Shown here: in pieces, positions 7,771 through 18,100 of the stretch
How positions within the stretch are numbered: the stretch's first letter is position 1
Layout of the letters: the number at the start of each line of letters is the position of its first letter
DNA from: Porphyrobacter sp. AAP60
GTDB lineage: Bacteria > Pseudomonadota > Alphaproteobacteria > Sphingomonadales > Sphingomonadaceae
Assembly (NCBI RefSeq): GCF_001296025.1
Contig: NZ_LJHV01000007.1
Location: 1-59,998 of the forward strand
Reading direction: 5' to 3'
DNA length: 59,998 bases
The notes under the pieces: model-generated
What the model saw: the letters and a program-made list of their open reading frames with translations, nothing else
Databases searched by the model: none
Told to the model about the DNA's origin: nothing
Program-made: the position numbers and the translations under genes

Positions 7771-10662
7771 GTGGCACTGCATGAACGGCTCCATCTACGG
7801 GGAGCTGAAAAAAATCTGCTCGACCTTGGTCAGATCGTCGAGCTCAAGCGTGCTGACCTCTTCGAACGCGTGCTAATCAATCGGCTTTCCGCATTTGAGC
7901 AGCCTTATGATGAGTTCAACGCCAAATGCTATGCATTCGCGAGCGCAGTCTTGTTCGGTGCACTGCTCGACAAGCGGGTCTGGCAAGAATTCTTCCGCGC
8001 GGCCTGCGCGCCTGTCATAGACTTTCGATCGACGCCTCGTGAGCGTGTCGGAAAAGAAACGCACATCCGAATTGCCGATCAGATCTGGATAAATTTTTCG
8101 TTGCCCGAAAAAAACGGCAAGGCTCACGAACGTCGTTGGGTCGCCGATCCACTAACGCATCTGATATTGCTCAAAATCCAATCGGCCGGTCCACAAAACT
8201 TCAAGCTCAAACCGGATGTGCTAGAGAAAAACACCGAGTTTGAGAACGATCATGTCCTTGAGAGCTGGTGGGGGGCGCCTGAAAGTCGAACGAGATATAA
8301 GCGGAAGGACAGAGGCTCAACAGCTGAAGCTGATCGTGCAACGCCCTTTGATCATGTGGAAGTCATCGCTCAGGCGTTTGGCGCCGAAACATGGCATCCT
8401 GACCGCCGAAAAGCACTGGCCAAGAGCTTTTTCGCTGCTGCAAAAGTCAAGTGGCGCACAAGAATGCCCGGCTTCCTCATCGAGAGCCTTCTAGCCGCCG
8501 GCCAAAGCACAAGCCTGCCAGAGCCGCACTGGGAGCGGTTGATGGGCAAGGCTGCGGTGCCATTGAACCGTCCGAAGAAAAATCTTCCGAATACACGGCG
8601 ATGGCCTGCAAATGACCCTATCCTACGTCTGATGGATGATGTGCTACCTCAATCACGTGCAAGCCGTCCGACGGAATTCAAGAAAGCAGCACAAGCCCTT
8701 CAAAATGCGTCGATGAGAAACGACCTGCTTCCCGTTGAACGTCATGTTCTTACGTGGGCTGCGGCTCGCCTTGATCCGTCGATTGACCCCCGACAACGCA
8801 GGAAAGGCCTTGCTCCGTCCACAATCCGGCAACGCGCGTCTGTCTTGCTTTCCATGCTGCGCACAAGCTTCGGTAGCGACGACCCGTGGCTCTGCAACCC
8901 AAGGGATTTGGCTAAGGCCCTTTCCGACGGTGTCGAAGAAAGAGGAGGGAGCGACACAACATGGAACCACATGGCGTGCTTTCTCGACTGGCAGAACCGA
9001 TCGCTCGGCTCATTCGCACTGACGATCGAGGACCGTGCGGTGAGGGAAGCTAACGTCCCTCGAGCCCAGGTCGTTACGGCGGAGGAGTATGCACTCATTT
9101 TGGACAGCTTCGACCGACAAAAGCCGGAAGGGGCGACTTCACGCATCCTCGTTATCTTGGGGTTCCGCGCAGGGCTGAGGTGGCTGGAAGCCATTCACTT
9201 GAATATCAATGATCTGGTGTTCACCGCGTCATGCGCCGAGCTTCATGTCAGAGACAACGAAGGAGCTAGGACAAAAACGCTCGCAGGACGGCGGGTTGTG
9301 CCATTGCATTGTCTGCTGGAGCAGCCTGAACTCGATGAGGTCAAAGCATGGTGGCTACACCGACGAACCGAAGTCATGGTGTTGATGGGCAGAGTGCATC
9401 GACCGCGCAATCGGCAGCTATTTCCGATAACCGATACCGATTTCTATCGTCGGATTAAGCGAGACGTTGAGCACGAAATCAAGCGGTTCACTGGAAACAC
9501 AGGCGCCGTGTTCCATGATCTTCGCCATAGCTTCGGCTCCTATTTGATTGCGACGCTTGCGCTCCCTTTTGATGTGCCGGATGAAGAGCTGGTTCTTCCT
9601 ATCGATAGATCAGTAGTTTCCCACGAGCGGAGAGGTCGGATCGCGGACACGCTGCTTGGAAAGGACAGGCTCGGGCTGAACGCGCTTCATGCTGCGGGAG
9701 CTCTGCTGGGGCATTCGGGCGAGCGTTCGACCCTCGTGTCATACTTTCACCTGCATGACTGGCTCGCTGGGAACTATGTCTCGCGCTCCGAGACCATGCG
9801 CGCCATCCCGACGAGGCTCGCGGCAAGGTTGTTGAGGATTAGCGATGAAGCAGCTGCCCAGGCCTCAAGCCGGAAGAGAAAACAGAAAGAACATGGGCAG
9901 ACTGTCCGGCGTAAGCGGGGCCGGCCTGCGCAAAGCGATCATGCTCTAGATGCTATCATGCTAGGCGAACTTATCGAAAGGGGAGAGGCGGCCTTCAGCC
10001 CATCTCTTGGAGCGAAAGTCCGTGCCCCACTGTTGCCCGGAAACGGCGAGCCTAGCTGCGAAGTGCTGGCCGCATTTCTGTGCGCTTCCACACAAGACGA
10101 ACGGGATCTCATCCGCCAGCACCCAACGCTGACCACCCTCTATGGCAAGCGCTTAGCTCGGGAACTGGACGACATTGTTGCAATGACCACTAGGGGTCGT
10201 AACGGGAAATCAAGTCTTCGGTTTATGGAAATCGACCTCACCGACCGCCAAAGGTCAGTGCGTCAGCTGACGGATGACGAGCATGCCGTCCTTGCGAAAC
10301 TTTATCACGGGTTTCGACACCTTGATCCTCCGGTCATGGATCTGATCAGCCAATGTTTTCTGGCAGGTTATGACCGTGTGCGCGGCTATATCACGGTTCC
10401 GCAAACGGCCTGTGCCAAAATGATCACTGCGCTGCGCAAAGCCGGATTGTCGGCCGCTGAGATCAATGTCGAACCTCGTGCCCGGACCACACTCATTCGT
10501 ATTGGAACAGCCGGTAGAATGCATCGTGGCTATGTCTGGGGCATTCTGTTCGCTTGTGCAGCCCATAAGGCATCGGCATCGATCATTAACGGCTCAAACG
10601 ACATAGCATCACCCTCTCCGGGCAAAATCAATCCACAATCAAAATCTCATCTCTCCAATTAA
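7771..10662 (+). CDS. Large tyrosine recombinase / integrase
   Basis: A 963-aa protein starting with GTG at 7771. It carries a full catalytic set: GLRWLE (Arg I, about residue 470), FHDLRHSFGSYLI (HxxR, about residue 583), LLGHSGERST (G-H, about residue 647) and the nucleophile in SYFH (about residue 657). The N-terminal 460 residues include a probable core-binding segment (PSTIRQRASVLLSMLRT). About 300 residues follow the tyrosine, beginning with a basic segment SRKRKQKEHGQT and RRKRGRP that could bind DNA. At 963 aa it is two to three times the length of phage integrases, like other large recombinases of genomic-island elements. It probably catalyses integration or excision of the element carrying the neighbouring genes. 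Confidence 0.85.
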   Translation: MALHERLHLRGAEKNLLDLGQIVELKRADLFERVLINRLSAFEQPYDEFNAKCYAFASAVLFGALLDKRVWQEFFRAACAPVIDFRSTPRERVGKETHIRIADQIWINFSLPEKNGKAHERRWVADPLTHLILLKIQSAGPQNFKLKPDVLEKNTEFENDHVLESWWGAPESRTRYKRKDRGSTAEADRATPFDHVEVIAQAFGAETWHPDRRKALAKSFFAAAKVKWRTRMPGFLIESLLAAGQSTSLPEPHWERLMGKAAVPLNRPKKNLPNTRRWPANDPILRLMDDVLPQSRASRPTEFKKAAQALQNASMRNDLLPVERHVLTWAAARLDPSIDPRQRRKGLAPSTIRQRASVLLSMLRTSFGSDDPWLCNPRDLAKALSDGVEERGGSDTTWNHMACFLDWQNRSLGSFALTIEDRAVREANVPRAQVVTAEEYALILDSFDRQKPEGATSRILVILGFRAGLRWLEAIHLNINDLVFTASCAELHVRDNEGARTKTLAGRRVVPLHCLLEQPELDEVKAWWLHRRTEVMVLMGRVHRPRNRQLFPITDTDFYRRIKRDVEHEIKRFTGNTGAVFHDLRHSFGSYLIATLALPFDVPDEELVLPIDRSVVSHERRGRIADTLLGKDRLGLNALHAAGALLGHSGERSTLVSYFHLHDWLAGNYVSRSETMRAIPTRLAARLLRISDEAAAQASSRKRKQKEHGQTVRRKRGRPAQSDHALDAIMLGELIERGEAAFSPSLGAKVRAPLLPGNGEPSCEVLAAFLCASTQDERDLIRQHPTLTTLYGKRLARELDDIVAMTTRGRNGKSSLRFMEIDLTDRQRSVRQLTDDEHAVLAKLYHGFRHLDPPVMDLISQCFLAGYDRVRGYITVPQTACAKMITALRKAGLSAAEINVEPRARTTLIRIGTAGRMHRGYVWGILFACAAHKASASIINGSNDIASPSPGKINPQSKSHLSN

Positions 10663-10693
10663 TCAGTCGATTACCATTTCCATCACTCCCTAT

Positions 10694-10732
10694 TTGTTCT
10701 TTTAATGTTCTCATTCTATAAATAGGTGAGAA
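10694..10732 (+). promoter_or_regulatory. Candidate promoter overlapping a palindrome
   Basis: A TTGTTC box at 10694-10699 and a TATAAA box at 10717-10722 are separated by 17 bases, a good sigma-70-like spacing. The second box sits inside an imperfect palindrome (TTCTCA at 10708-10713, TGAGAA at 10727-10732, with TAT/ATA inside). An autoregulated promoter for the small gene at 10754 is the simplest reading. Not tested beyond inspection. Confidence 0.4.
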
Positions 10733-10753
10733 ACCACTATTGGAGAACCTCTA

Positions 10754-11047
10754 ATGAAGAGATCGAAGTCGAAAATCGCCAGTGCCAGCCAAAGATCAGC
10801 GGCTCCCACAGCCACACACTTGGGCACAGTCCTATATGACGCTGAGATATTGAGGAATCTCCTCAACGTTCTCGCTGACGGTGATGGTCTCGCTTCAAAC
10901 CGGCGGATATCGGCGCTGGCTTTGGCCAGCCTAAAGTGTCTTGATGACATAGAAGAAGCGGTGAATGCCGCGCTGTCCCAGCCCGCTGAACCGGGCCCGA
11001 ATGCTTCTTCAATCACAAACTACGTTCTGTGTGACTGTATAGACTGA
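10754..11047 (+). CDS. Small protein of the recombinase module (97 aa)
   Basis: Starts at ATG 10754 behind GGAGAA with an eight-base spacer. The N-terminus is basic and serine-rich (MKRSKSKIASASQRSA). The middle is an amphipathic helix pair (AEILRNLLNVLADGDG and ALALASLKCLDDIEEAVNAAL), and the tail contains a short cysteine-bearing end. No known domain is recognised. Its place directly behind two tyrosine recombinases is like that of the small TnpC protein in Tn554-type elements, which helps set insertion orientation. That equivalence is only positional. It has its own promoter candidate, so it may be expressed separately from the recombinases. Confidence 0.65.
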   Translation: MKRSKSKIASASQRSAAPTATHLGTVLYDAEILRNLLNVLADGDGLASNRRISALALASLKCLDDIEEAVNAALSQPAEPGPNASSITNYVLCDCID

Positions 11048-11152
11048 GCCAGCCGACTGCTCACGCTGCTGCGCTGAAAGGACGGTCGCCATATGCCTAT
11101 GGCCGATAAGTCGGTGCAGTGAACGTTGGCGAGCCGGCCCACGACAGTCTGT

Positions 11153-11956
11153 TCATGCTTCGAAGCCGAAGTGGCTGCGGTGCCACATCAGCGAGCGGCG
11201 GTGCGAGTCCTCAAGCGGGACTAACGGAGCGTGGTCCGGCGCGAGCAATTCACGTGCCGCCGCGCTCAGATCCGGCTTCAACAATGCCCGCCCGTCATCA
11301 TCGAAGCTCACCAAACCACGATCAAATGCCGCATCCCAGTGAGCTGCCAAAAGTAGCCCGTTGAACACGTCAAGACGCTGCTCGTCGGTGTGACAATGGG
11401 CCCATGGCACGATGTGGCTGGCACGTAGGAGCGGCTCGTCACTGATCCCGGTTACGGGGCAACGACCTGCCCAAAAATCGAGCAACGCTCGGCGGAAATA
11501 CCCTTGTCCCACCCGCTCTTTAACGATGCGCTCGACCTCGGTGTTGCCTAAACCAGCTACCTCAGCCTCGTATTGAGCGAGCGGAAACGTCGGCAGGCTG
11601 CGGGCCAGATGGAATGCACGGGACAGTGCAGAGCGAAGTTCAGCTTGGGTGACAAAGGCGAACGCACCCTTGAAATGTGCGGGCGGATTGACTGCCGCGT
11701 CCGCCAATTCCGCCCCTAGTTTGGCGGCCACACCCGCATGTTCGACCGCGAGAAACCAAGGCGAACCATCGGGATTGATACCACTGGCAAGTGCCACTTC
11801 CCCTGGCACGCCCTCATCGGATTTGAACCAAAGCCACCCGTCGGCGATGCCATTGGCCTTGCGGAAGCCGTGATTATAAGCTGCCTGATCAAGCTCGACC
11901 CGGAAGATGGGATGGGGAATGTTGCTTCGGAAATCGAGCCAAGCGTCTTGCGACAT
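11153..11956 (-). CDS. HNH endonuclease (HNH_2 type)
   Basis: A 267-aa protein from ATG 11956, only six bases after the stop of the SF1 helicase gene, and the last gene of the long minus-strand defence operon. The C-terminal domain (about residues 155-235) has CPVTG, LRASHIVPW, DVFNGLLLAAHWDAAFDRGL and a following beta strand. This is the HNH_2 pattern: metal-binding C/H positions, catalytic histidine in SHI and the N-G-L helix. The N-terminal 110 residues (SNIPHPIFRVELDQAAYNHG and onward) form a separate domain common in restriction-linked HNH proteins, probably for DNA recognition. Expected role: metal-dependent cleavage of invading or modified DNA. Confidence 0.8.
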   Translation of the reverse strand: MSQDAWLDFRSNIPHPIFRVELDQAAYNHGFRKANGIADGWLWFKSDEGVPGEVALASGINPDGSPWFLAVEHAGVAAKLGAELADAAVNPPAHFKGAFAFVTQAELRSALSRAFHLARSLPTFPLAQYEAEVAGLGNTEVERIVKERVGQGYFRRALLDFWAGRCPVTGISDEPLLRASHIVPWAHCHTDEQRLDVFNGLLLAAHWDAAFDRGLVSFDDDGRALLKPDLSAAARELLAPDHAPLVPLEDSHRRSLMWHRSHFGFEA

Positions 11957-11962
11957 CTCAGC

Positions 11963-14644
11963 CTAACTCCACGCGAGGCACATGTCGGGCCGGAGTAGCT
12001 CAAGCACGTTTGGTAGCTGATTGTCCGACGACGTAAGGCCGAGGAAAGTTGCAGCTCTCGTAGCCCCGACGTAGATAAATCGGTCGAACAGGTCTGGCTG
12101 CTCGAGGGCGAGACGATCAACGTTTGTGAAGAAGACAGCTTCGAACTCGAGGCCCTTAATGTGCTTCACATCGAAGATCCGAACCTCTGTTGCCTGGCCC
12201 TTCACTTGGCCGCGCGGACATGGAACCACCGGCAGGTTGAGGTGCTCGACCATACCGCCCAACGCGACCGCGAGCTCGTCCATCTCGTCCTCATTTTCAA
12301 CAAGCACGGCGATGGTCGGCATCGTTCCGGAGCTAAGCCTATTGATCTCGGCAATACGGGACGCCAGCCACCGCGCGCGCTCATCGATCGAGCTCAAGCC
12401 CAACCCAAGCGCAGGCGAGAAGCCCTCATTATCCATTCCAACAGGACCCTGCTCGTCAACTTCGCCACCCTGCAGCTTCGCGAGAGTTACAGCGAATTCG
12501 GCGAGCTTGCGGCTTTGTCGATAGCTGATCGAGATCGGATAAACATCGATGGCCGGCACGGCCCACCGAAGATCTTCTTGGCTTCGGCTGCCCCAGACCG
12601 TGAGACGTTGATTGAAGTCCCCCGATATGAAGACTGCGTCAGTTTCGATGCTCGCGAGGTTGCGCATCACCGCCAACTGGAGCGGCGAAAAGTCCGTCGC
12701 CTCATCGATGAGGATCTGATTTCGGCGGAGTCGCGCTACCGCGTCCAAAAGCACGGGTCTGCGCCCATCGAGCCGTGATGGAAGTAGCCGATCCTTGGAC
12801 ATCGCTCGGGCTTGAGCGACGATCGCGAGCAAAATGGCGTCGACCTCAGCCGGATGGGCGTCGCTACTGCCAATCGCGTTGTCGGAATACCATCGCCCTT
12901 CTGCACGCATCGCTCTGCGGAATTGTCGGTAACGTAGCGACACGCCCGACAGCCACGTTGCCGGTGCTTTCGCTATCCGCCGGGCAGCTCGCTGCACGAG
13001 GAGGCGCCCGCCAATGGCCTTCAGATCAGGTAATTCGAGCGGCCGATCGCGTAGAAACTGGAGAACCCTGCCGCTCCGGGTGCGTGCGCCCGGAGACCGG
13101 CCAGTTGCCTGTCCGATCGCGCGGGCACGCATCGCACTTCGGAATACGTCGACCGTCAGTTTGCGTCCGGAAACAGGGCGTCGAGCATCTTCATCCTCGT
13201 CGTCTTCATCGTCCACGTCATCGTCAAGGTCTTCGGCGACTTCCCCGGCGGCCTCAGACATCAGCTTGGCCACGAAAGCGGAAAGGTCATCAAGAAGGCC
13301 AGCATCAGCTCGTGCATAGGATTGCAAGGGAGCATCAAGCGCGGCTTGCACAGCGCCAGTCATTTCACTCGCCGCCTTTCGCAATTCTTCGGCAACGCCC
13401 GCAATTTCGCCGACGATCTGGAGCGGATTGACTGCGCCGCGGTCAAGCATTCCGATCACTCGGCGGCCGATGGCTGCAATGCGCGCGTCCTCTGCCACAG
13501 CTAGGCGCTCTGCCTCGGCACGCAGTTGCGCTACGAAAAGGTCCCTCTGGAATGCATCGAACGCATCGAACCATTCGATCTGACTCTGCAATGTTCCTGG
13601 CAGAAACACCGGCAAGTCGGGCTTGTAAACAAGGCCACTACGCGTCCCCGTGCTCAGGATGGCCAGATCATTCCGGCAGATCTCGTGACGGTAGACGTCC
13701 CACACTTTGAGCCGCTGATCGTGGACTGGGACACCTTCCTTCCCCAGAGCGTCCATCACATAGAGCCGAAGTAACTCAGTCGGCGTGAACATCGTCCAGC
13801 TGTTCGGGTGTTCAAGCCCCGCCTCATCTGTGCCATCGACGATCTCACGTTCATCATCGGAGAGGTGGTGCATGTCGACAGTCCTGCGCAGGCGCTTGAT
13901 CAGGGTGGTCGTCTTCCCCGTCCCCGGCGGCCCGAGAACTGCGATCTGGCTATCGATGGGTTTACGGAGGATCTCGTCCTGGAACTGGTCCAGCAAGGCT
14001 GCGACACGAAGCTGCATCGCGGTCAGACTGTCCCGCATCAGCCCTTCGACGACGTTCTCCGATGCCTCATCGTCCGCCAGCCAGTCCGCCAAAGCATCAG
14101 CTTCTTCGGCGGAAAAGCCTTCGTCGCGCAGCAGTTCGCGCAGTGACTTAATAGTCCGTGGGCCCATGCCTTCCCGAAATTCGACCGCCGGACAAGAGTC
14201 CCACTCACCAGCGACCTGAGTCGGCTTGAAGGTCATTTTCTCGACGACGTCGAACCATCGATTACCGCTCGGCAGCCGGATATCCGTGCCTTGGCCGACT
14301 GGGAGCGAAGCCAGCCGCCCTTTAGGGCTGAGATAGCTGCATGATACAACACCGGCCGCGCTGACGGTCCCGACCGGAGAGATATAGATCGTCTCCTGCT
14401 TCTCGTCCTCATCGATGACGACGATGCGGGCGATGGTCGGTTCATACCGGAGCCGCTGACAGTCGCTATTCCGCGCCGCATTGCGGAGCTGCATATCCCG
14501 CGCGATCGTCTCTGCTGTCGCCTGATTGACCACGGCAAGGCTTTCTAGGCTCAGCCCTTTGTCGCGCAGAGTCTGACCGGCCGAATTCGATATCTTGGCG
14601 AATGCATCGAGCGCCTCGCGCGCTACAGCCTTCAGCTCTTCCAT
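11963..14644 (-). CDS. UvrD-like SF1A helicase
   Basis: I choose ATG 14644 because GAGGAAGAGG lies six bases upstream; an in-frame ATG at 14662 falls inside the upstream gene. The 893-aa protein has Walker A GPPGTGKTTT (about residue 235), a motif II variant LIDEATDFSPLQ (about residue 641), motif III FISGDFNQRLTVWG, and motifs V-VI as HIKGLEFEAVFF and FIYVGATRA (about residues 826-860). Between Walker A and motif II lie roughly 400 residues, including a highly acidic stretch (EDLDDDVDDEDDEDED, about residue 490) that is unusual for UvrD. The N-terminal 220 residues are unassigned. Likely an ATP-driven 3'-5' translocase acting with the adjacent GIY-YIG and HNH proteins. Confidence 0.8.
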   Translation of the reverse strand: MEELKAVAREALDAFAKISNSAGQTLRDKGLSLESLAVVNQATAETIARDMQLRNAARNSDCQRLRYEPTIARIVVIDEDEKQETIYISPVGTVSAAGVVSCSYLSPKGRLASLPVGQGTDIRLPSGNRWFDVVEKMTFKPTQVAGEWDSCPAVEFREGMGPRTIKSLRELLRDEGFSAEEADALADWLADDEASENVVEGLMRDSLTAMQLRVAALLDQFQDEILRKPIDSQIAVLGPPGTGKTTTLIKRLRRTVDMHHLSDDEREIVDGTDEAGLEHPNSWTMFTPTELLRLYVMDALGKEGVPVHDQRLKVWDVYRHEICRNDLAILSTGTRSGLVYKPDLPVFLPGTLQSQIEWFDAFDAFQRDLFVAQLRAEAERLAVAEDARIAAIGRRVIGMLDRGAVNPLQIVGEIAGVAEELRKAASEMTGAVQAALDAPLQSYARADAGLLDDLSAFVAKLMSEAAGEVAEDLDDDVDDEDDEDEDARRPVSGRKLTVDVFRSAMRARAIGQATGRSPGARTRSGRVLQFLRDRPLELPDLKAIGGRLLVQRAARRIAKAPATWLSGVSLRYRQFRRAMRAEGRWYSDNAIGSSDAHPAEVDAILLAIVAQARAMSKDRLLPSRLDGRRPVLLDAVARLRRNQILIDEATDFSPLQLAVMRNLASIETDAVFISGDFNQRLTVWGSRSQEDLRWAVPAIDVYPISISYRQSRKLAEFAVTLAKLQGGEVDEQGPVGMDNEGFSPALGLGLSSIDERARWLASRIAEINRLSSGTMPTIAVLVENEDEMDELAVALGGMVEHLNLPVVPCPRGQVKGQATEVRIFDVKHIKGLEFEAVFFTNVDRLALEQPDLFDRFIYVGATRAATFLGLTSSDNQLPNVLELLRPDMCLAWS

Positions 14645-14645
14645 G

Positions 14646-15152
14646 TTAAGCCTCTTCCTCATCGCCGCCGGTGATTGTGTCTGTGATCGGCTCCCGCTCG
14701 CTCTTGGCGCCCGTCTCCGACAATGTGTCGATGATCCGGCTCAGACGGTCGAACGAGAACCGATCAAACTCGTCCTGCAACTTCATTGCTCGTCCCTGCA
14801 CGTTGCACATCGGGGGCTCGCCGAACTTTTCCCGGAACGCCAAGATGAGCGCACGTTCAAGCTTCATCCACGACTTGAAACCCTGCCGGGGTCGGCACGT
14901 TACGATGCGCACGTCGGCCGAATGCACGCCGCGCGACCAGAGGACATCCCAAGATCGGAAAGCAGCACTGGCTGCGACGCGGGCAATGCCGTTCTTCGTC
15001 GTCCCGATATAGGCAATCTGAGAATAGCCGTTCGGATACTTGAGCTTCTTATCGGCGCAGATGACGTAGACCAGACGCTCGTGCTCGAGCGCGACCCTGC
15101 GCATCGTCAGCGCCGGCTTGGGCTTGAGCGAAACCTTCAGCCTTTGTGCCAT
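14646..15152 (-). CDS. GIY-YIG-like nuclease domain protein
   Basis: A 168-aa protein from ATG 15152 with GGGGGGAAG upstream. The core reads ERLVYVICAD, then QIAYIGTTKNGIARV, a central arginine-rich helix, LERALILAFREKFGEPPMCN and a final NVQGR. This matches the order of GIY-YIG endonucleases: a VYxI strand, the Y-I-G strand, a catalytic-type arginine, the metal-binding glutamate in LERALI and a terminal asparagine. The first strand is VYV rather than GIY, so it is a divergent member. The stop lies one base before the helicase start, so the two products are co-translated. It may be the nicking partner of that helicase. Confidence 0.6.
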   Translation of the reverse strand: MAQRLKVSLKPKPALTMRRVALEHERLVYVICADKKLKYPNGYSQIAYIGTTKNGIARVAASAAFRSWDVLWSRGVHSADVRIVTCRPRQGFKSWMKLERALILAFREKFGEPPMCNVQGRAMKLQDEFDRFSFDRLSRIIDTLSETGAKSEREPITDTITGGDEEEA

Positions 15153-15174
15153 GTTCTTCCCCCCTTTTTGAAAT

Positions 15175-18100
15175 TCATCGATACCCCTCCACTCTCGGCC
15201 TCATGCCTTGGGCCGTCAGTTCGTCGTAGGCGGCGAGGACGAGGCGGCGGGTGCGGTATTCGCCGTGGCGGGCGATTTCGTTCTTCTGGAGGACGCGGAA
15301 GGTTTCGCTGGGGTAGTCTTCGCCCATCACGTCCTTGGGATCGAGGACGTAGCGCAGTTCGTCACGGGTGAGGCCGTAGGCGAGGGCATACCAGGCGTCG
15401 AGCTCGGCGCGCAGGTGGGCGCGGCGGTCTTCGTCCCATGCGAAGGGCGGGCCTTCGTAGCCGAGGTCGCGGGCGAAGGGGGCCATGGAATGGCTGGTAT
15501 AGGTAAGCTCCAGCACACGCGGGACGATGAAGGCGAGCGCGGCTTCGTCGTAGGCGCTGGGGGGGAGGATGGGGAACTGCTTGACCATCTCCACGGTTAA
15601 GTGCGTCCCACCGACTTGTTGGCGAGCCACAAAATCGAGCGGAATACAGCAGGTGTTTCCGATGAAAGCGGCGGCCACTTCGGTCGGCTGACGCAGGAAC
15701 AGATTTCGGATCGTGTGGCCTATCGCGAACGCCGGATAGACGCTGAATATCGCTGTCCGTTCATTGGTCGAGTTGGTGATATCGCGCCAGCCCATCAGCC
15801 AGCCTCGGTCCCAATCTTTCGTTTTCTGACGACCTTTTGCGAGGCTCACGCTCAGCCAGTATCGCGGTAGAGGCTCAAATGCCGGGTCCTTTTTCTCGGC
15901 AAGCGTTGAGTCGCGACTGCTCGCATTATCGAACGTCGCCCAGCGATGATCGTAATGATGGACCATCTTGGCCTCGTAGAGGGGCACGTATCGAGTTCCT
16001 GTCTCTTGCACCCAATCTGTGCCGTCTTTGACGAAGTTCTCGGCCTCAAGTTGTCCGATATCTCGGAACAGGTGGCTGCTATCCGCCATGTCGAACATCT
16101 TCGTCATGTAGTCGAACCCCCACGGATTGCCCGCTGCACCCCGCTCCTCCTCGATCAGCACCGGAACTCTTTCATAGATCGCCGAGGTCAGTTCAGCATC
16201 GCGTCGTGCGCGAAAAACCGGGGCGGTTTTAGTATTAGGGTTTATCCGAGAAATCTGAGATGGTGATAGAGTGAACCGCCGCTCAACATGTTCAAGCTGT
16301 GCGGGGTCGGTGAGGAAGAACGAGAACGTTGCCTCAGCCACGGCGCTGCTGATGGTCAGCAGACAGAACTTAAAGCTGCGATGGACGCCCTCGAACAGCG
16401 GCGCGCTGTTCTCGAAGTCAACCAGCCCCGCAAGCCGCCGGGAGTTGACCAAATAGCCAAAGAATGGCGCAAAGGTCGCATCGGCAGCAATCCCGGTCGG
16501 AACAATCAGCCCCGCCCCGCCACCTTCGCGCGTGAGATTAAGGAAGTGCTCGGCGAACAGGGCATAGGTGTTGACGTCGCCCGTGCCGGTGTAGCGGTAG
16601 CGCCCGCCACTTTCACCCAGCACGCGGGCGAAGGTGCTGGTCGCTTCGGCGATACGCTTGGCGATCTGGAAGGCCTCGTAGAGCCTGCGGTCAGGTGAAC
16701 CTTCGGGCGCTTCGGCGAGCTTCGCGATGGCCCGGGTGCGGGCGGCGGCGTTAGGCTCTTCGGCCACCGGATGCCCAGCGAAGAACTCCTGCTCCTGAAG
16801 CTTGATCCGCTCCCACGGCGGATTGCCGAGCACCACATCAAAGCCGCCCTTGCCCACCATCACGTCGGGGAATTCGAGCGGCCAGTGCAGCACGCTCGCC
16901 GCGCCGGCGACTTCGCGGGCAGCCCCCTCCAGCGGGCCGTAGACCTGACCGCCCGCCAGCCTTTGCCGCACATCGCCGGTGGTCGGCACCATCGCACGGT
17001 GGTGGCTCGCGGGCACCTCGGTCTTCGGCATCAGGAAGGCGGCCATGTAGAGATCGCAGGCGACTTCTGTGCTGTAGCGTGCGGCATCGGCTTTCCACGC
17101 CTCAAACGCCTGCCGCTTCTTCTCGACCTGGCCGACGGTATCCTCGGACATCGCTTTGATCCGGCCGAGCCCCGCCGCAATGGGCTTGGAAGGCATGAAC
17201 CCGCCGCCGCCTGCGAAATCGAAGGCGCCCTGCCCCTTCTTCGCGTCGCGGTTCAGCTTGAGATAGAACTTGGCCGCGTCCTTGCTGTCACCGGTGAGCG
17301 GCTTGTAGGCCTCGTCCGGGATGCCATCTTCGAGCACGGCGAGGTCGAACACGCCGAGCAGCGCGTCTCCGCAGCGGATGTTGGCATCGAGGAAGCCCAA
17401 GGGCTGGCCGGGCGAGACGGACTCGATCCACAGCGCGACCTTGGCGAGTTCGACCGCCATCGGGTTGCGATCGACCCCGTGGATGCAGCGGGAGACGACA
17501 TCGCGCAGGGCGGCCTGCGTCTCTTCTTTGCCCGCATCCTCGTTGCGCAGGCGCGCGACCCGGTCGGCCATGCGGCGGGCGGCACCGAGCAGGAAGTGGC
17601 CCGATCCGCAGGCCGGATCGATGACCTTGAGATCGAGGATGGCGGCGACCTTCTCCTCGGGCGTTGCGCCGGATGCCTCGGCGCGTTCGAGCACCGGGTT
17701 GAGGGCGCTGTCGAGCAGGCATTCGACGAGGCTGTCCGGGGTGTAGTAGGAACCGGAGGTCTTGCGGTCGTTGCCCTTGGCCCCGGTGCCGAGCTGGAAA
17801 TCGCCGCTAGCGGTAAGGCTGGGGCGGATTTCGAGGAGGCCTTCGTAGACGGAGCCCAGTTCCTCGGTTTTGAGATCGCGCCAGTTGATGCGGTGGGTGA
17901 TTCCGTCCTTGCGGATGAAGCCGAGGCAGAACAGCGCGGCGAGGAAGGCGCGGTTGGGGATGGTGGCGGCGTTGAGGTGGCGGGTGGAGGATTGGGAGAA
18001 CAGGCCGCCCAGCGCGGGCAGTCCGAGCATTTCCTCGCCATGTTCGAGCGCGGCGAGCGTGACCTTCATCGCCTCCCACGCATCATGATGGCTGTCACGC

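Noticed and set aside
11088..11103. GCCATA/TATGGC hairpin between the 97-aa gene and the HNH gene
   Set aside because: Six-base stem, no T tract; too weak to call a terminator for this convergent junction.
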